From Stutzerimonas stutzeri SDM-LAC (GTDB taxonomy: Bacteria > Pseudomonadota > Gammaproteobacteria > Pseudomonadales > Pseudomonadaceae): a stretch of DNA of 39,917 nucleotides. Location: NCBI RefSeq assembly GCF_000235745.1, contig NZ_AGSX01000152.1, positions 1 to 39,917 of the forward strand, in the 5' to 3' direction. Positions 16,022-26,000 of the stretch are shown piece after piece; positions within the stretch are counted from its first letter, which is position 1, and each line of letters starts with the position of its first letter. A program made the translations under genes and the position numbers. The notes beneath the pieces were generated by a model, which was not told the origin of the DNA, ran no database searches, and saw only the letters and a program-made list of their open reading frames with translations.

Positions 16022-18949
16022 ATGACTTCTGAATCCTCATCGATAGATGTCGCCCCTCACTGGTTGATGCGCCTGTTTGGCGCGCAATCGGCCACCTTTA
16101 CCTTGGGTGACAAAGGGTTAGCGGTCACGACGAAGAGCGGTGAGCAATATTTAATCGAGGCGACATCGCTGGCTAACGAGGCAACCTTCCAGGAGGGAGT
16201 CGTTTTCTCCCGTCTGGTTCTGCAGACGGACTGCGGCGAAAAGGTTTTTCCTGGGCTGCGAAAGGTTGATGGTGAGAAGTTATTTCACTGGTTGCGAGCG
16301 CACTGGTTACGCAAACTGGCGCCCGAGATAGATCAGATAGCTGGCAAAATTCGGGCCCTCCTGACAAAGGGCTATCCCCGCCAATCCCGCCTGGATGCGG
16401 CCAGGGTCATGGCCGAGCAAGCACTGCAGCGTTTTCAGCGTGTGCCTGAGCCACAGTGGTGTACCGATGTAGATGTCACCCCATTCAAGTGGCTGGCAGC
16501 GGTTACCCGGTGGCAGCAAGCGGACTGGGAAAAGCTGCGCAAGCAATACGTTGATCGGCAGCTGGCGCGCAACAGCGCCTTCTTCGATACGGTAGAGAGC
16601 CAGCCGCTGACCGAGCGCCAGCGCGTTGCCTGTGTCGTGGATGAGGATAACAACCTGGTGTTGGCCGGTGCCGGTACGGGCAAGACCAGCACCATGGTGG
16701 GTCGTGCAGGATTCTTGATCGCAAGTGGGCAGGCTCGGGCAGAAGATATTCTGATGCTGGCTTTCGCCAATAAAGCTGCAAAGGAGATGCAGGAGCGTAT
16801 CGATCACCGGATAGGAAAGTGCGGTATCACCACCAGTACTTTTCACAAGCTGGGTAAGGCAATTATTGCCAAGGTAGAGGGTGAACAGTCTTCCCTTACG
16901 CCGTTGGCGGAAGACGACAAGGCGCTGGCCAGGCAGGTGAGTCAGTGGTTCGAGCAACATCTCAAGAGCCCAGATTATCAGCGGCTGGCTATTGATTACT
17001 TCCAGCACCACCTTTACCCGGAGGCGAACCCCTTTGAGTTCGCGTCAGAGGGGGAGTACTACGACTACATCCTTGCCAATGATATTCGCACCCTTAAAGG
17101 CGAGGCCGTGAAAAGCCTGGGTGAGTGTCTGGTGGCGAACTACCTGTTCAAGCAGGGCATCGCCTACCTGTATGAGCCTGCTTACGAGCACAAGACAGCC
17201 AGCCCCCTTTATCGCCAATACCAACCGGATTTCTATCTGCCCGAGCAGGGTATCTACATCGAGTATTACGGTATCGACCGGCAGGGCGGTACAGCCCCCT
17301 ATGTAGACCGCGAGCAATACCACCAGGGTATGGCATGGAAGCGCCAGCTGCATGCCGATAAAGGGACGCGTCTGGTGGAGCTGTACCACTATCAGTTAAT
17401 GGAAGGTGGGCTGTTTGATGCCATCGACGCGCAGCTGGCCGCACTGGGTGTTCAGTACCAAGCATTGCCCCCGGAAGCAGTGCTCGAAACACTACGCGAG
17501 TTTGGCGCAATCAACAGCTTTGCGGCACTGCTGGCCGATCTGCTGAAGCGCTACCGCGCTAATTGTTACGAGCAAGGGCAGGTGGAGGCTGCGATCAAGC
17601 GCGCAAAGAACCCGAAGCAGGTGGACGCTGCGCTGGCACTGCTGCGGCCCATTCTGGACGACTATCAGACCTTGTTGGATAGCGCCGGGCATATCGATTT
17701 CGATGACATGATTGGCAAGGCTATTGAGTACGTCCGCGAAGGGCGTTTCCGTAGCCCGTGGCGATATATTCTGGTGGATGAGTTCCAGGATATCTCTGAG
17801 GCGCGTGCCCGCTTGATCAGGTATCTGCGGGACTCTGTGCCGGAGTGCTCGTTATTCTGCGTGGGTGACGATTGGCAGGCTATTTATCGTTTCACCGGCA
17901 GTGATCTGAGCTTTACAACGGCATTTAGTGAACGGTTTGGCACGACCAAAGTAACGGCCCTCGATCTGACGTTCCGCTTCAATAACAGCATCAGCGATGT
18001 GGCGACGCGCTTCGTGCTGGCAAACCCGATCCAGGTCAGGAAGCAGCTTAATACGCTGCAAAAGGTTAAACGCCCTGCGGTATCCCTGCTCAGGGAAGAC
18101 AACCGGCCTAAACCCGGCAACGAGGAGCCAGGCCGGTTGGAGAAGGTCGTTGCCCGCATCGCAGAAATTGCCGAGCCTGGGAGCAGTGTTTATCTGCTTG
18201 GGCGCTACGGCTTTAACTTGCCAGACAGAGATGAACTGCGGCGACTCGCATCGCGATTCCCTTCGTTAGGGCTGGAGTGCCACACCATCCATGCCTCAAA
18301 AGGCAAAGAAGCGGATTACGTGGTGATGCTCGGTCTGGAGACTGGCAAGCATGGTTTCCCCTCGCAGAAAACCACACATCCGTTGCTGGAGGCATTGCTG
18401 CCAGCGCCAGAGGATTTCCCTTACGCTGAGGAGCGTCGGCTGTTTTATGTGGCCCTTACCCGGGCAAGACAGCGTGCTTATCTGATCGCCGATATGGCCG
18501 TGGCGTCGGCTTTTGTTGTCGAGTTGTTGAAGAACGAATACGAGCTCGATCTGGGCGAGTTCTCAACATCACTCAGCCAGCAGTTGCTGCACATGCTCAA
18601 GTGCATCAAGTGTAAAACCGGGACCATGGTGTCACGGCAAAGCCAGTTTGGCCGGTTTTTTGGCTGCAATAAATTCCCGCTCTGCGCTCACAAGGAGCGC
18701 GGCTGCGCGCATTGCGACTCACAAATGCGCCGCGCTGGGCGCTTCAAGGTTTGTATCAACCCAGACTGTCAGCGTTGGGTGCCTACGTGCCCGAAGTGTG
18801 GTGCGGAAATGACCCAGCGAAAGGGGCGAAATGGCGAGTTCTGGGGGTGCCGGAACTATAGGTCTGAGGGTGAAGGCTGCAGGCATACAGAAAACAGGAT
18901 CATGTTCGATTCGGGTTTGCTGGTTGCGGGTAGTCATGAACGTTCCTGA
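16022..18949 (+). CDS. Helicase IV-like UvrD/Rep helicase with nuclease-like insert and zinc fingers
   Basis: 975 aa from ATG 16022; an upstream GTG at 15986 is less likely. It shows the HelD-type layout. An N-terminal domain (1-190) precedes the Q-motif LTERQRVACV, then Walker A GAGTGKTS (216-223). Inserted at about 365-460 is a PD-(D/E)XK-like segment with Glu368, Asp403 in YQPDFYLP and Glu414 in IYIEYYG. Then come DEFQD (motif II), GDDWQAIYRF (motif III), HASKGKEADYV (motif V) and FYVALTRAR (motif VI). The C-terminus carries Cys-rich topoisomerase-type zinc ribbons (CIKCKTG, CAHCDS, CPKCGAEM). E. coli HelD is ~680 aa, so this is enlarged. Likely a 3'-5' SF1 helicase acting on branched or foreign DNA; its place in a defence island suggests an anti-phage role, which is inference. 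Confidence 0.85.
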   Translation: MTSESSSIDVAPHWLMRLFGAQSATFTLGDKGLAVTTKSGEQYLIEATSLANEATFQEGVVFSRLVLQTDCGEKVFPGLRKVDGEKLFHWLRAHWLRKLAPEIDQIAGKIRALLTKGYPRQSRLDAARVMAEQALQRFQRVPEPQWCTDVDVTPFKWLAAVTRWQQADWEKLRKQYVDRQLARNSAFFDTVESQPLTERQRVACVVDEDNNLVLAGAGTGKTSTMVGRAGFLIASGQARAEDILMLAFANKAAKEMQERIDHRIGKCGITTSTFHKLGKAIIAKVEGEQSSLTPLAEDDKALARQVSQWFEQHLKSPDYQRLAIDYFQHHLYPEANPFEFASEGEYYDYILANDIRTLKGEAVKSLGECLVANYLFKQGIAYLYEPAYEHKTASPLYRQYQPDFYLPEQGIYIEYYGIDRQGGTAPYVDREQYHQGMAWKRQLHADKGTRLVELYHYQLMEGGLFDAIDAQLAALGVQYQALPPEAVLETLREFGAINSFAALLADLLKRYRANCYEQGQVEAAIKRAKNPKQVDAALALLRPILDDYQTLLDSAGHIDFDDMIGKAIEYVREGRFRSPWRYILVDEFQDISEARARLIRYLRDSVPECSLFCVGDDWQAIYRFTGSDLSFTTAFSERFGTTKVTALDLTFRFNNSISDVATRFVLANPIQVRKQLNTLQKVKRPAVSLLREDNRPKPGNEEPGRLEKVVARIAEIAEPGSSVYLLGRYGFNLPDRDELRRLASRFPSLGLECHTIHASKGKEADYVVMLGLETGKHGFPSQKTTHPLLEALLPAPEDFPYAEERRLFYVALTRARQRAYLIADMAVASAFVVELLKNEYELDLGEFSTSLSQQLLHMLKCIKCKTGTMVSRQSQFGRFFGCNKFPLCAHKERGCAHCDSQMRRAGRFKVCINPDCQRWVPTCPKCGAEMTQRKGRNGEFWGCRNYRSEGEGCRHTENRIMFDSGLLVAGSHERS

Positions 18950-19128
18950 CGACCAATGTGGAAGATGCACAGAGCAGAAAAGGGGACAGTTTTGTTTACT
19001 GGAATCACCCGTTGCTTAGCTGGCGAGCCATCATCGGCAAGGCGTGACAGCTTGTTGACTTTGCCGGACACAGGCTTCGTCACGAGAGTGTGACAACTTT
19101 TTAGATCATGCATGTAAGGAATGGATGT

Positions 19129-19896
19129 ATGAGCAATAGCGAAAAACGGCCACTAATCAGAAGGCGCATCGGGCTGGAGGAATTGCTGCAATTGGCGACG
19201 CCGGATGAACTGGTCGCAATCAGTAAAATTCTGGTGGATAAGGCCCATGACCGTCTGTTGGGCGATGATTCGACGCGGCAGCGTCTTGCCCAATGCTTTG
19301 CTGCTGGCGAGTTGTACAAGGCGGTTGCCGAGATTGCGTATGAGATCCGTGCGCTGGGCAGTGTCAGCCTGGCCAGCTTGTTACGTCGGGGTGAGCCGGT
19401 TAGCTACGACGAAGTGGTACGCGATGTGGCGGGCGAGCTGAAGGTGGCATTCAGCAAGGCTGACAGCACGGCCGTTATTGAAGAACAGGTACTGGCCAAG
19501 CTGATTGAAAAGCTGGCCGAACAGGCTGAGTCCGCTGATGCGGATAGCCAGACCGAAAAAGGTTCGTGGTTTGGCCGGGCACACCTTAATAAACCCTTTT
19601 CTGCTGTGCTGGGGCCATTGGGCAAGCTGGGTATGGGAGCTGCTGGTGGTGGCCTGCTGAGCGGTGCAGTGGGTTCGGTGGCGGCAGTGGGTTCGGTGGC
19701 CGCGGCCGGCGTAGTGGCAGCACTGCCGCTGACGGCGATTGGTGCTGTCAGCGCGGGTGTGTGGGCGTTAAACAACAAGAAACGCCCAGAGCTGCAGGGG
19801 TTGGCAGCCATCGTTATGCATATCGCGCGGATCCGTGCGGGGGCTGTCGCTGAAGATCATGAGGAATTTGCCAAGCGTTTGAGGGCGTGTTTATGA
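19129..19896 (+). CDS. YaaW-like (UPF0174/DUF3944-type) protein with glycine/alanine-rich hydrophobic segment
   Basis: 255 aa; ATG 19129 is chosen because AAGGA (19117-19121) is correctly spaced, while an in-frame ATG at 19108 has none. The N-terminus LEELLQLATPDELVAISKILVD resembles the short DUF3944 motif of E. coli YaaW, followed by helical segments with a conserved-looking YDEVVRDVAGEL. Residues 161-212 are a Gly/Ala/Val-rich stretch able to span or insert into a membrane, ending before basic NNKKRPE. Within it a 16-bp sequence is repeated with an 18-bp period (19667-19700), giving an AVGSVA duplication. The stop overlaps the next start (ATGA), so the two proteins are made together. Family assignment is moderate; function unknown. 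The hydrophobic segment and location suggest a membrane-acting partner. Confidence 0.6.
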   Translation: MSNSEKRPLIRRRIGLEELLQLATPDELVAISKILVDKAHDRLLGDDSTRQRLAQCFAAGELYKAVAEIAYEIRALGSVSLASLLRRGEPVSYDEVVRDVAGELKVAFSKADSTAVIEEQVLAKLIEKLAEQAESADADSQTEKGSWFGRAHLNKPFSAVLGPLGKLGMGAAGGGLLSGAVGSVAAVGSVAAAGVVAALPLTAIGAVSAGVWALNNKKRPELQGLAAIVMHIARIRAGAVAEDHEEFAKRLRACL

Positions 19897-20831
19897 GCGT
19901 GGAAACGGTTGCCAGAACGATCAGCTCTGTCCCGGATATCATTGCCGGTATTAAGTCTGGGCTCTATACGGTGTGGGGTGGCGTCGTCAGATATTCCGCC
20001 GGGCACTCTAAGGGCGGGCAGATTGTCGGACATCTGCAGTTCCCGGGGGATGCCGCTCAGGCCGCTGAGCAGCTTGCCAAGCTGCAGGAAGCGCTGGGTG
20101 GCCTAGAGGGAGCGTTGGGTGTTTTGCAAAATCTGCAGTACGCAAACCTGGCACTTTCCGGGCTCAATCTGGCAGTTTCGGTCGCGGGCTTCGCCATTGT
20201 GTGCAAGAAGCTCAATGGCATCTCCGAGCAGCTGCTGCAGCAGTCGGAAAAGCTCGATGTGTTGATCGAAATGGCCAGCGCTAGCAAAGCCCGCGAAGAG
20301 CTGCGCGACACGGCTTGCTTCAGTGCGGTGCTGTGGACGGTTCGCCAGTCGGCCGAGCAGGGCGATCTGCCGGGGCTCAAGAGCCAGGTGAATAACCTGC
20401 GTGAGCAATACGAGGTCACTAAGCTGACCCTGAACCAGGCCGCAGCCAATGCCACCGGTAAGGACTTCATCACGTCCCTTGATGTGCTGCAAAACCTGCA
20501 GCAACGCATGATGTATCTCGGCTTCATGCAAGCCTATGTACAGCAGCATACGGCGGGTGAAAAGTACGCCATTGAGGTTCTCAAGGAGCTGCAGGCCGAC
20601 TGGCTGAAGATCACTACTCTGGCAGTCGAAGCGATTGCCGCCAATCAGGAGTGGGTCGAGCAATTGACTCAGGAGGAAGGCAATAACGTCATCTCCTTCC
20701 TGGAATTCCGCAAGCAAGCGGTACCTGCCATCGATTATCAGCTCGGCTTGTTGGAGTACTCCGCAAGCCACCCCGAAGCGGCAGGTCTGCTTAACGAAGA
20801 GATTACGGAAATTCGTTTTCTGGCTGCGTGA
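19893..20831 (+). CDS. Helical membrane-associated protein of unknown function, partner of the YaaW-like protein
   Basis: 312 aa; ATG 19893 overlaps the upstream stop by 4 nt. I do not recognise a named family. Visible features: an N-terminal part with SGLYTVWGGVVRYSAGHSKGGQIVGHLQF, a short heptad-like helix (about 50-80), one hydrophobic segment of ~20 residues (about 88-108, LSGLNLAVSVAGFAIVCKKL), then long amphipathic helices with coiled-coil character (about 108-290). No catalytic signature was seen. A helical protein with a single buried segment next to a Gly/Ala-rich membrane segment protein could be a two-component pore or membrane-remodelling pair, but that is inference. No terminator was seen after it. 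Confidence 0.65.
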   Translation: MSVETVARTISSVPDIIAGIKSGLYTVWGGVVRYSAGHSKGGQIVGHLQFPGDAAQAAEQLAKLQEALGGLEGALGVLQNLQYANLALSGLNLAVSVAGFAIVCKKLNGISEQLLQQSEKLDVLIEMASASKAREELRDTACFSAVLWTVRQSAEQGDLPGLKSQVNNLREQYEVTKLTLNQAAANATGKDFITSLDVLQNLQQRMMYLGFMQAYVQQHTAGEKYAIEVLKELQADWLKITTLAVEAIAANQEWVEQLTQEEGNNVISFLEFRKQAVPAIDYQLGLLEYSASHPEAAGLLNEEITEIRFLAA

Positions 20832-20875
20832 TATAGCGGTTTTGCGCGGGGCAAGTACACAGGTAAGGGTTGGCT

Positions 20876-21154
20876 ATGGCATTGGATTTCAGCAAAACCT
20901 TGGTGGTAGGTATTTCCCCGACGGCTCTGTTCGATATGAGCGAGTCGGATCAGATGTTCAAGGCCGCGCTAGAGGCCGACACCGAAAGCGTGATCGATAA
21001 CTACCGCCGTTACATGCAGGTGCGTGAGGACGATATTTTCTTCGATGATCAGGATGTGCATCTGGAAGCAGCGGCCAATCTGGTACCCTCTGGCAAAGTG
21101 CCATATCTCACCCGATCCGCTCTGACGGAACTGCCGCCAGCTGCGAGCGTGTAG
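20876..21154 (+). pseudogene. Truncated 5'-nucleotidase (cytosolic, PF06189-like) remnant
   Basis: 92 codons from ATG 20876. The start MALDFSKTLVVGISPTALFDMSESD and the following YRRYMQVREDD match my memory of the N-terminus of bacterial cytosolic 5'-nucleotidases, which have LVxxISxxALFDLSES and YRxYQxxxED and run to about 300 aa. After about residue 60 the similarity fades and the frame ends, so the phosphatase active site is missing. There is no good ribosome site beyond weak AAGG. It is either a degraded gene or a short standalone protein of unknown function. It sits 31 bp before the GmrSD-like gene, like the OLD remnant after hsdS a trace of gene loss in the island. Confidence 0.5.
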
Positions 21155-21185
21155 ATTCGTTTTATACGTATGCAAAGGAATGCCC

Positions 21186-22982
21186 ATGTCAGCGCAGAAA
21201 TACTCCGTCAATCAGCACCTGATCGAAACCTTGCTGACTTGGGTGAAATCCGGAGAGATCGCCATCCCGGAAATCCAGCGGCCGTTCGTGTGGGATGCCA
21301 CCAAAGTGCGCGATCTGATGGACAGCTTGTATCAGGGCTTTCCGGTGGGTTACATCATTGCCTGGCGCAACCCGACGGTGAAGCTAAAGGACGGCTCGCT
21401 GGCCGAAGGCAAGAAGGTGTTGATCGATGGTCAGCAGCGGGTAACGGCACTGACTGCCGCCATCGCCGGGCAGCAGGTAATCAACCAGGATTACCAGCAG
21501 GTGCGTATCCGCATCGCCTTTCACCCTATTGAGGAGCGCTTTGAGGTCAGCAACCCGGCCATCGAGAAGGACAAAGCTTGGTTTGCCGATATCGCCCCCA
21601 TCGTCAGCGGTGAGCTCAAGGCGCACAAGGTGGGTCGTGACTATCTGGAGCTGAATCCTAGGGTGGACGAAGATCTGCTCTACGAACGGTTGGACAGGCT
21701 GTGCGATATCACCAAGAAGCAAATCGGTCTGATCGAGCTGGCAGCTGATCTGGATATCGAGACGGTCACTGAAATCTTTATCCGCATCAATTCCAAGGGT
21801 GTGGTGTTGAGTCAGGCGGACTTCGCTATGTCGAAGATCGCTGCCAACGAGGAGTTCGACGGCAACACGCTACGCAAGGCGATCGACTATTTCTGCCACC
21901 TGTCCATTGCGCCGGAGTTTTACGCGCACATCGAGAGCAACGACAAAGCGTTCGTGCAGACCCATTACTTCAAAGCCATGCGTTGGCTGAAGGGCGAGAA
22001 CGACGACTTGTACGACCCCAGCTACTCGGACATGTTGCGGGTTGCATTCACCACTCGTTTCAACCGTGGACGACTGTCGGATCTGGTCGGCCTGCTCTCG
22101 GGGCGTAACTTCGAGACTCGCAGCTACGAGAAGGAAATCGAAGAGGCGTCGTTCAAGACCTTGAGCGAAGGGGTGAAAGAGTTCATCAACGAGACGCACT
22201 TCAAGCGCTTTTTGATGATCATCCGTTCGGCCGGTTACGTGGATAGCTCCATGATCGGCTCGGTCAACGCACTCAACTTCGCCTACGTGCTGTATCTCAA
22301 GCTCAAACGCGACCTGGGCAACAACCCCAACATCGAAAGCTGGGTGCGCCGCTGGTTTGTGATGTCGCTGCTTACAGGGCGCTACTCGGGTTCGCCGGAG
22401 TCCCGGTTCGACAAGGACATCAAGGCCGTACACGAGCGAGCGTTTACTGACGTACTGGCTGATATCGAAGCGGCTGAACTGTCTGATGCTTTCTGGGACT
22501 TCGGTCTGCCGCAGGCGTTGAACACCTCTTCAGTGAACGCTCCGGCCATCAAGGTATTCTGGGCCGCGCAGGCCAATCGCGGGGACAAGGGCTTCCTGTC
22601 CAAGGACATCACCGTGCGCGACATGCTTACCCACCACGGCGATATCCATCACATCTTCCCGAAGAACTTCCTCAAGCAGCAGGGGCTGCTCAGAAGCAAG
22701 TACAACCAGGTGGCCAACTACGTGTACGTGCAGCAGGAAGTGAACATCAAGATCGGCGATACCGCCCCGGCCGCTTATATGGCGAAGGTCTTTGACCAGT
22801 GTAAGCAAGGCGCAGCGCACTATGGTGCGATCATCAGCCTGGATGACCTCAAGGCCAACTTGGCGGCCAACTGCCTCCCCGATGACCTCGCTGCCTATCA
22901 GCCTGAGCAGTTCGAAACCTTCCTGGCCGAACGCCGCCGGCTAATGGCGCAGAAGATTAAGCAGTATTACTGGGGGTTGTGA
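21186..22982 (+). CDS. GmrSD-type (DUF262/DUF1524) restriction protein, single chain
   Basis: 598 aa; ATG 21186 is preferred over 21180 because AAAGGA (21174-21179) is then spaced 6 nt. The N-terminal DUF262 domain has [22 protein letters not shown] and the ParB/Srx-like nucleotide-binding motif DGQQR (81-85). A central helical region follows. Near residue 485 the C-terminal part carries [12 protein letters not shown], matching the HNH-type DUF1524 nuclease signature HHIFPK, followed by NYVYVQ. GmrSD enzymes are type IV systems cleaving DNA with glucosylated hydroxymethylcytosine; many homologues are fused into one chain as here. The actual target modification is not known from sequence. It is 109 bp before druH, possibly in one transcript with it. 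Confidence 0.85.
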   Translation: MSAQKYSVNQHLIETLLTWVKSGEIAIPEIQRPFVWDATKVRDLMDSLYQGFPVGYIIAWRNPTVKLKDGSLAEGKKVLIDGQQRVTALTAAIAGQQVINQDYQQVRIRIAFHPIEERFEVSNPAIEKDKAWFADIAPIVSGELKAHKVGRDYLELNPRVDEDLLYERLDRLCDITKKQIGLIELAADLDIETVTEIFIRINSKGVVLSQADFAMSKIAANEEFDGNTLRKAIDYFCHLSIAPEFYAHIESNDKAFVQTHYFKAMRWLKGENDDLYDPSYSDMLRVAFTTRFNRGRLSDLVGLLSGRNFETRSYEKEIEEASFKTLSEGVKEFINETHFKRFLMIIRSAGYVDSSMIGSVNALNFAYVLYLKLKRDLGNNPNIESWVRRWFVMSLLTGRYSGSPESRFDKDIKAVHERAFTDVLADIEAAELSDAFWDFGLPQALNTSSVNAPAIKVFWAAQANRGDKGFLSKDITVRDMLTHHGDIHHIFPKNFLKQQGLLRSKYNQVANYVYVQQEVNIKIGDTAPAAYMAKVFDQCKQGAAHYGAIISLDDLKANLAANCLPDDLAAYQPEQFETFLAERRRLMAQKIKQYYWGL

Positions 22983-23091
22983 TCGCGCACTGGTAAGTCA
23001 ATCGAGGGCTGTCTCAGCGCAGCAGGTTAAGTCACGTTGCAAGTTTTGAGTCCGTTTTTCGGTCGTGGATGCTCAATCAAGGAAGTTGCTC

Positions 23092-26000
23092 ATGCCTCAA
23101 TCCGTATTCAAATTCTCCAGCTGGCTCGGCACATTTCTTCAACGCCGAGGCCTTCAGGGTCCAGATTGTCGAGGCTTATATGCCTATCACTGCAGCCACG
23201 AAGAGTACCTTGACCTGCTGCACCAGCTCAGGGATCTAGGCAGCTTTGATCAGGCCATGAATGACATGGCCGCAAGCGCTTGTTTGGTTCTCTTCTGCTC
23301 TGAGTGGTATCGCCGCGAGTATCAGCGTGATCATGGCTGGAGTTGGGAGCCGATCTGGAAAACCTTGGGGTATAGCCTTTCCTCAGGTGATTTGGCCAAA
23401 ACAATTCCAAAAGGGTTGGAGCGCTACTGGAAGCGCCCCATGCACTTTTATGAGTCAGAGCGTAGGGATTTTCTCGGCTCATTATTCAGTGAGGGGGGGC
23501 TTCCTTTTCAAGCACTGCGCGAAGGCGGAAGCCGCTTTCAGACGCTTTTTGATCGTGTGCTTAAGCAGTATGACCAGTGGCACATCCTGGGCTACAACAC
23601 GGCACAGCAGGTAGAGCAACAGTTGGAAAAGGCGAACCTACCACAGGTGTTTGCCACGCAGACTTCAGTAGAGCTGATTGCGCATATGGCCGATCAGCTG
23701 GTTTCTCTAGTGCGTGACTATGGCCTGGTGCAGGCCGACGAGCCGGTTGCCCGCTTAGATGCCATGAATCCCAAATGGCGTGAATTGTTCCCACTACCGC
23801 TGGATAACCAAACCGGCAGTGAATTGCTTAACGGGTTGCTAAAAACTGCCACCGTTGAAGGTGGAAGGCGTCGCAAGGCGTCTGGCGGCTGGGCCTGCCG
23901 ACACTATTGGCACGAAGCTCAACCCAGTGAGCTGAAGGTGCAGGTGTCGCTGCCGGCAGAAGTGGTTTTTCAATTAACCATGCAGCCCTCTACCACGCGC
24001 TTCGAGCTTGCGATTCTAGAAGGCGAAGCGGTCATCGCTAACCTAGGCCCAGGTTATGCCGTTGTGGATAACGCTGTCGCACGTATCAGGCTGCGGCAAC
24101 GGGAGATTATGGGGCGCCGTCGCGATTGCTCTTTACCATTGAGCCTGGTGGCCATGGCTGGGGGGATGGTCATCGCTTCTTTACCCATTGAGAACAGCAC
24201 CATAGCCCTTGGCGAAGTTCCAGTAGGTTTTGAGCCGCTCAACGACCGCTGGCAGTTCTGTGGCCAGGCTTCGTTCACTTGCGCCGCCGAGGAGCTAATG
24301 CTCCTGTTGCCGCCCAATAGCGTTTTGCTTCCCGAAGAGGGCTGCGGCGATGCCAGCATCTCTGATATGCCTTCGGCACTGGCTCTGCAAACATTAAAAG
24401 TACAGGGTAAAACCGAGTTCAAAGTTGACTGTGATGGGCTTTACAGAATTCGTACGGGGCACTCTGCCGGTTCGGCTTTCGGTTTGGAACTGGTCGGTAG
24501 CGAGCTTGGCTGGGCAACAAAACCCGCAGTCACTTTTGTAGGTCTGCCCAGGGTGCAATGGCCTGGTGCTTCCGGCGAGCTGCAAAAGCAAGGTGGTGAC
24601 CTTTACGTTGGCGGTAAACAACCCGGCACTGGTGTTTTGCAGGAAATGCTCGGCGCTCAATATGTGGCAGTTCGCACCCGTAGTGGAGACACATTGTTGC
24701 GCCGCAGGATAGGTATCCTGCCGGCTGATTTCCGTCTTGAATTGCGTAGCGGCGAAAGGCCAGGACAGGGCAGCATTCTGGTGCATAGCCAGCAACGTTG
24801 CCTGTTACAGGTGATGGATGACGGTCTTATAACTCAGCAGGTTAAGCGGGAGGGCCACACCGAGCTCAAACTCTCAACAGAGGGTTTGCCGCCGATCAGG
24901 CTGCGTCTTTCAGTCACGCCAAGCCTGCTTTCAGATCCGGTTGAAATTGAGCTGCCTTTCCCCAACTCGGGCTGCCTAGCCATTGATCGCAGTGGTAAGC
25001 AGCTCAAGCGCGACATCAGTGTTGATGATCTGCTGGGCGCGCGTATTTATTTGTTTGGCCGCAACGGTGCACCAACTAAATTCGGGCTGGAATTAACCCT
25101 AAAGGGCAATGCCGCCAAGAGCGCTTCCTATAGTTGGTCCTACACAGCTACCGAAAAGCCTTTAGAAATTAGTCTGTTCAGCATCCGTGAGCAGATAGTT
25201 GATTTGCTTTCACTTCAGTCCGGTATCGATCAGGTGGTCGATTTAAGGGTGTTCGGACATGGTCAGGACGCCAATTTCCGTGTGCGCAAGTATGCAATGG
25301 AGATGTTGCTGGATCGTGATCGTCAGGTGCTACGCGCTGCCAATTTGCAGGAGGGCAGTGCCGCGTTACCTGAACCGATTTTGATGCTGCTGCATGAGCC
25401 GATGCGCGGTGCCGTTCACCTCAGTTCACGTACTAGCGAAGGCGTATCCACCGGTGAGTTTGAGCTGCCGGCATTGGTGGAGAAAAATGGCCCCTGGCTG
25501 GTGTTGCCTAAGCAGGGATCACCTGCCTCTTTCAGGCCGCTGTTTATTTTCGGTGGTTGGGAACCGGTCCCGAATAGTGACGATGCCCAAAGCCTGCAAA
25601 AAGCTGTTCTGACCTTTGATCATGCCTCTCCTGTCAGTTCATTTTGGCCTGTTTTGGACTCCATGGCCGTGATCCCTATGCACAGCGGATGGCAGTTTCT
25701 GAGGTCGTTGTATGAGGGTTACGGTTATCTGCCTTTAGCAACGTTCGAGGTCTGGAAAGCACTTGTGGGTCATACCCGTGCATTGTCGATGGCGCTTTTA
25801 AAATTTGAGATGGATCCAAAGTTTTTGAGCCGGATTGAAGCTGAGTTCCCGGTTTTTTGGGAATTCTTGCCGGTTAACGAAATACATCTGGCCGCCAGGC
25901 GCTACGGTGCATTTCTTAAGATTAAGGGGGTTGCAGAGGAAGCTATTTCGGCGCTGATTGGCAGGATGTTCAGCCGGCTAGGTGAGGTTTTTCCGACCTA

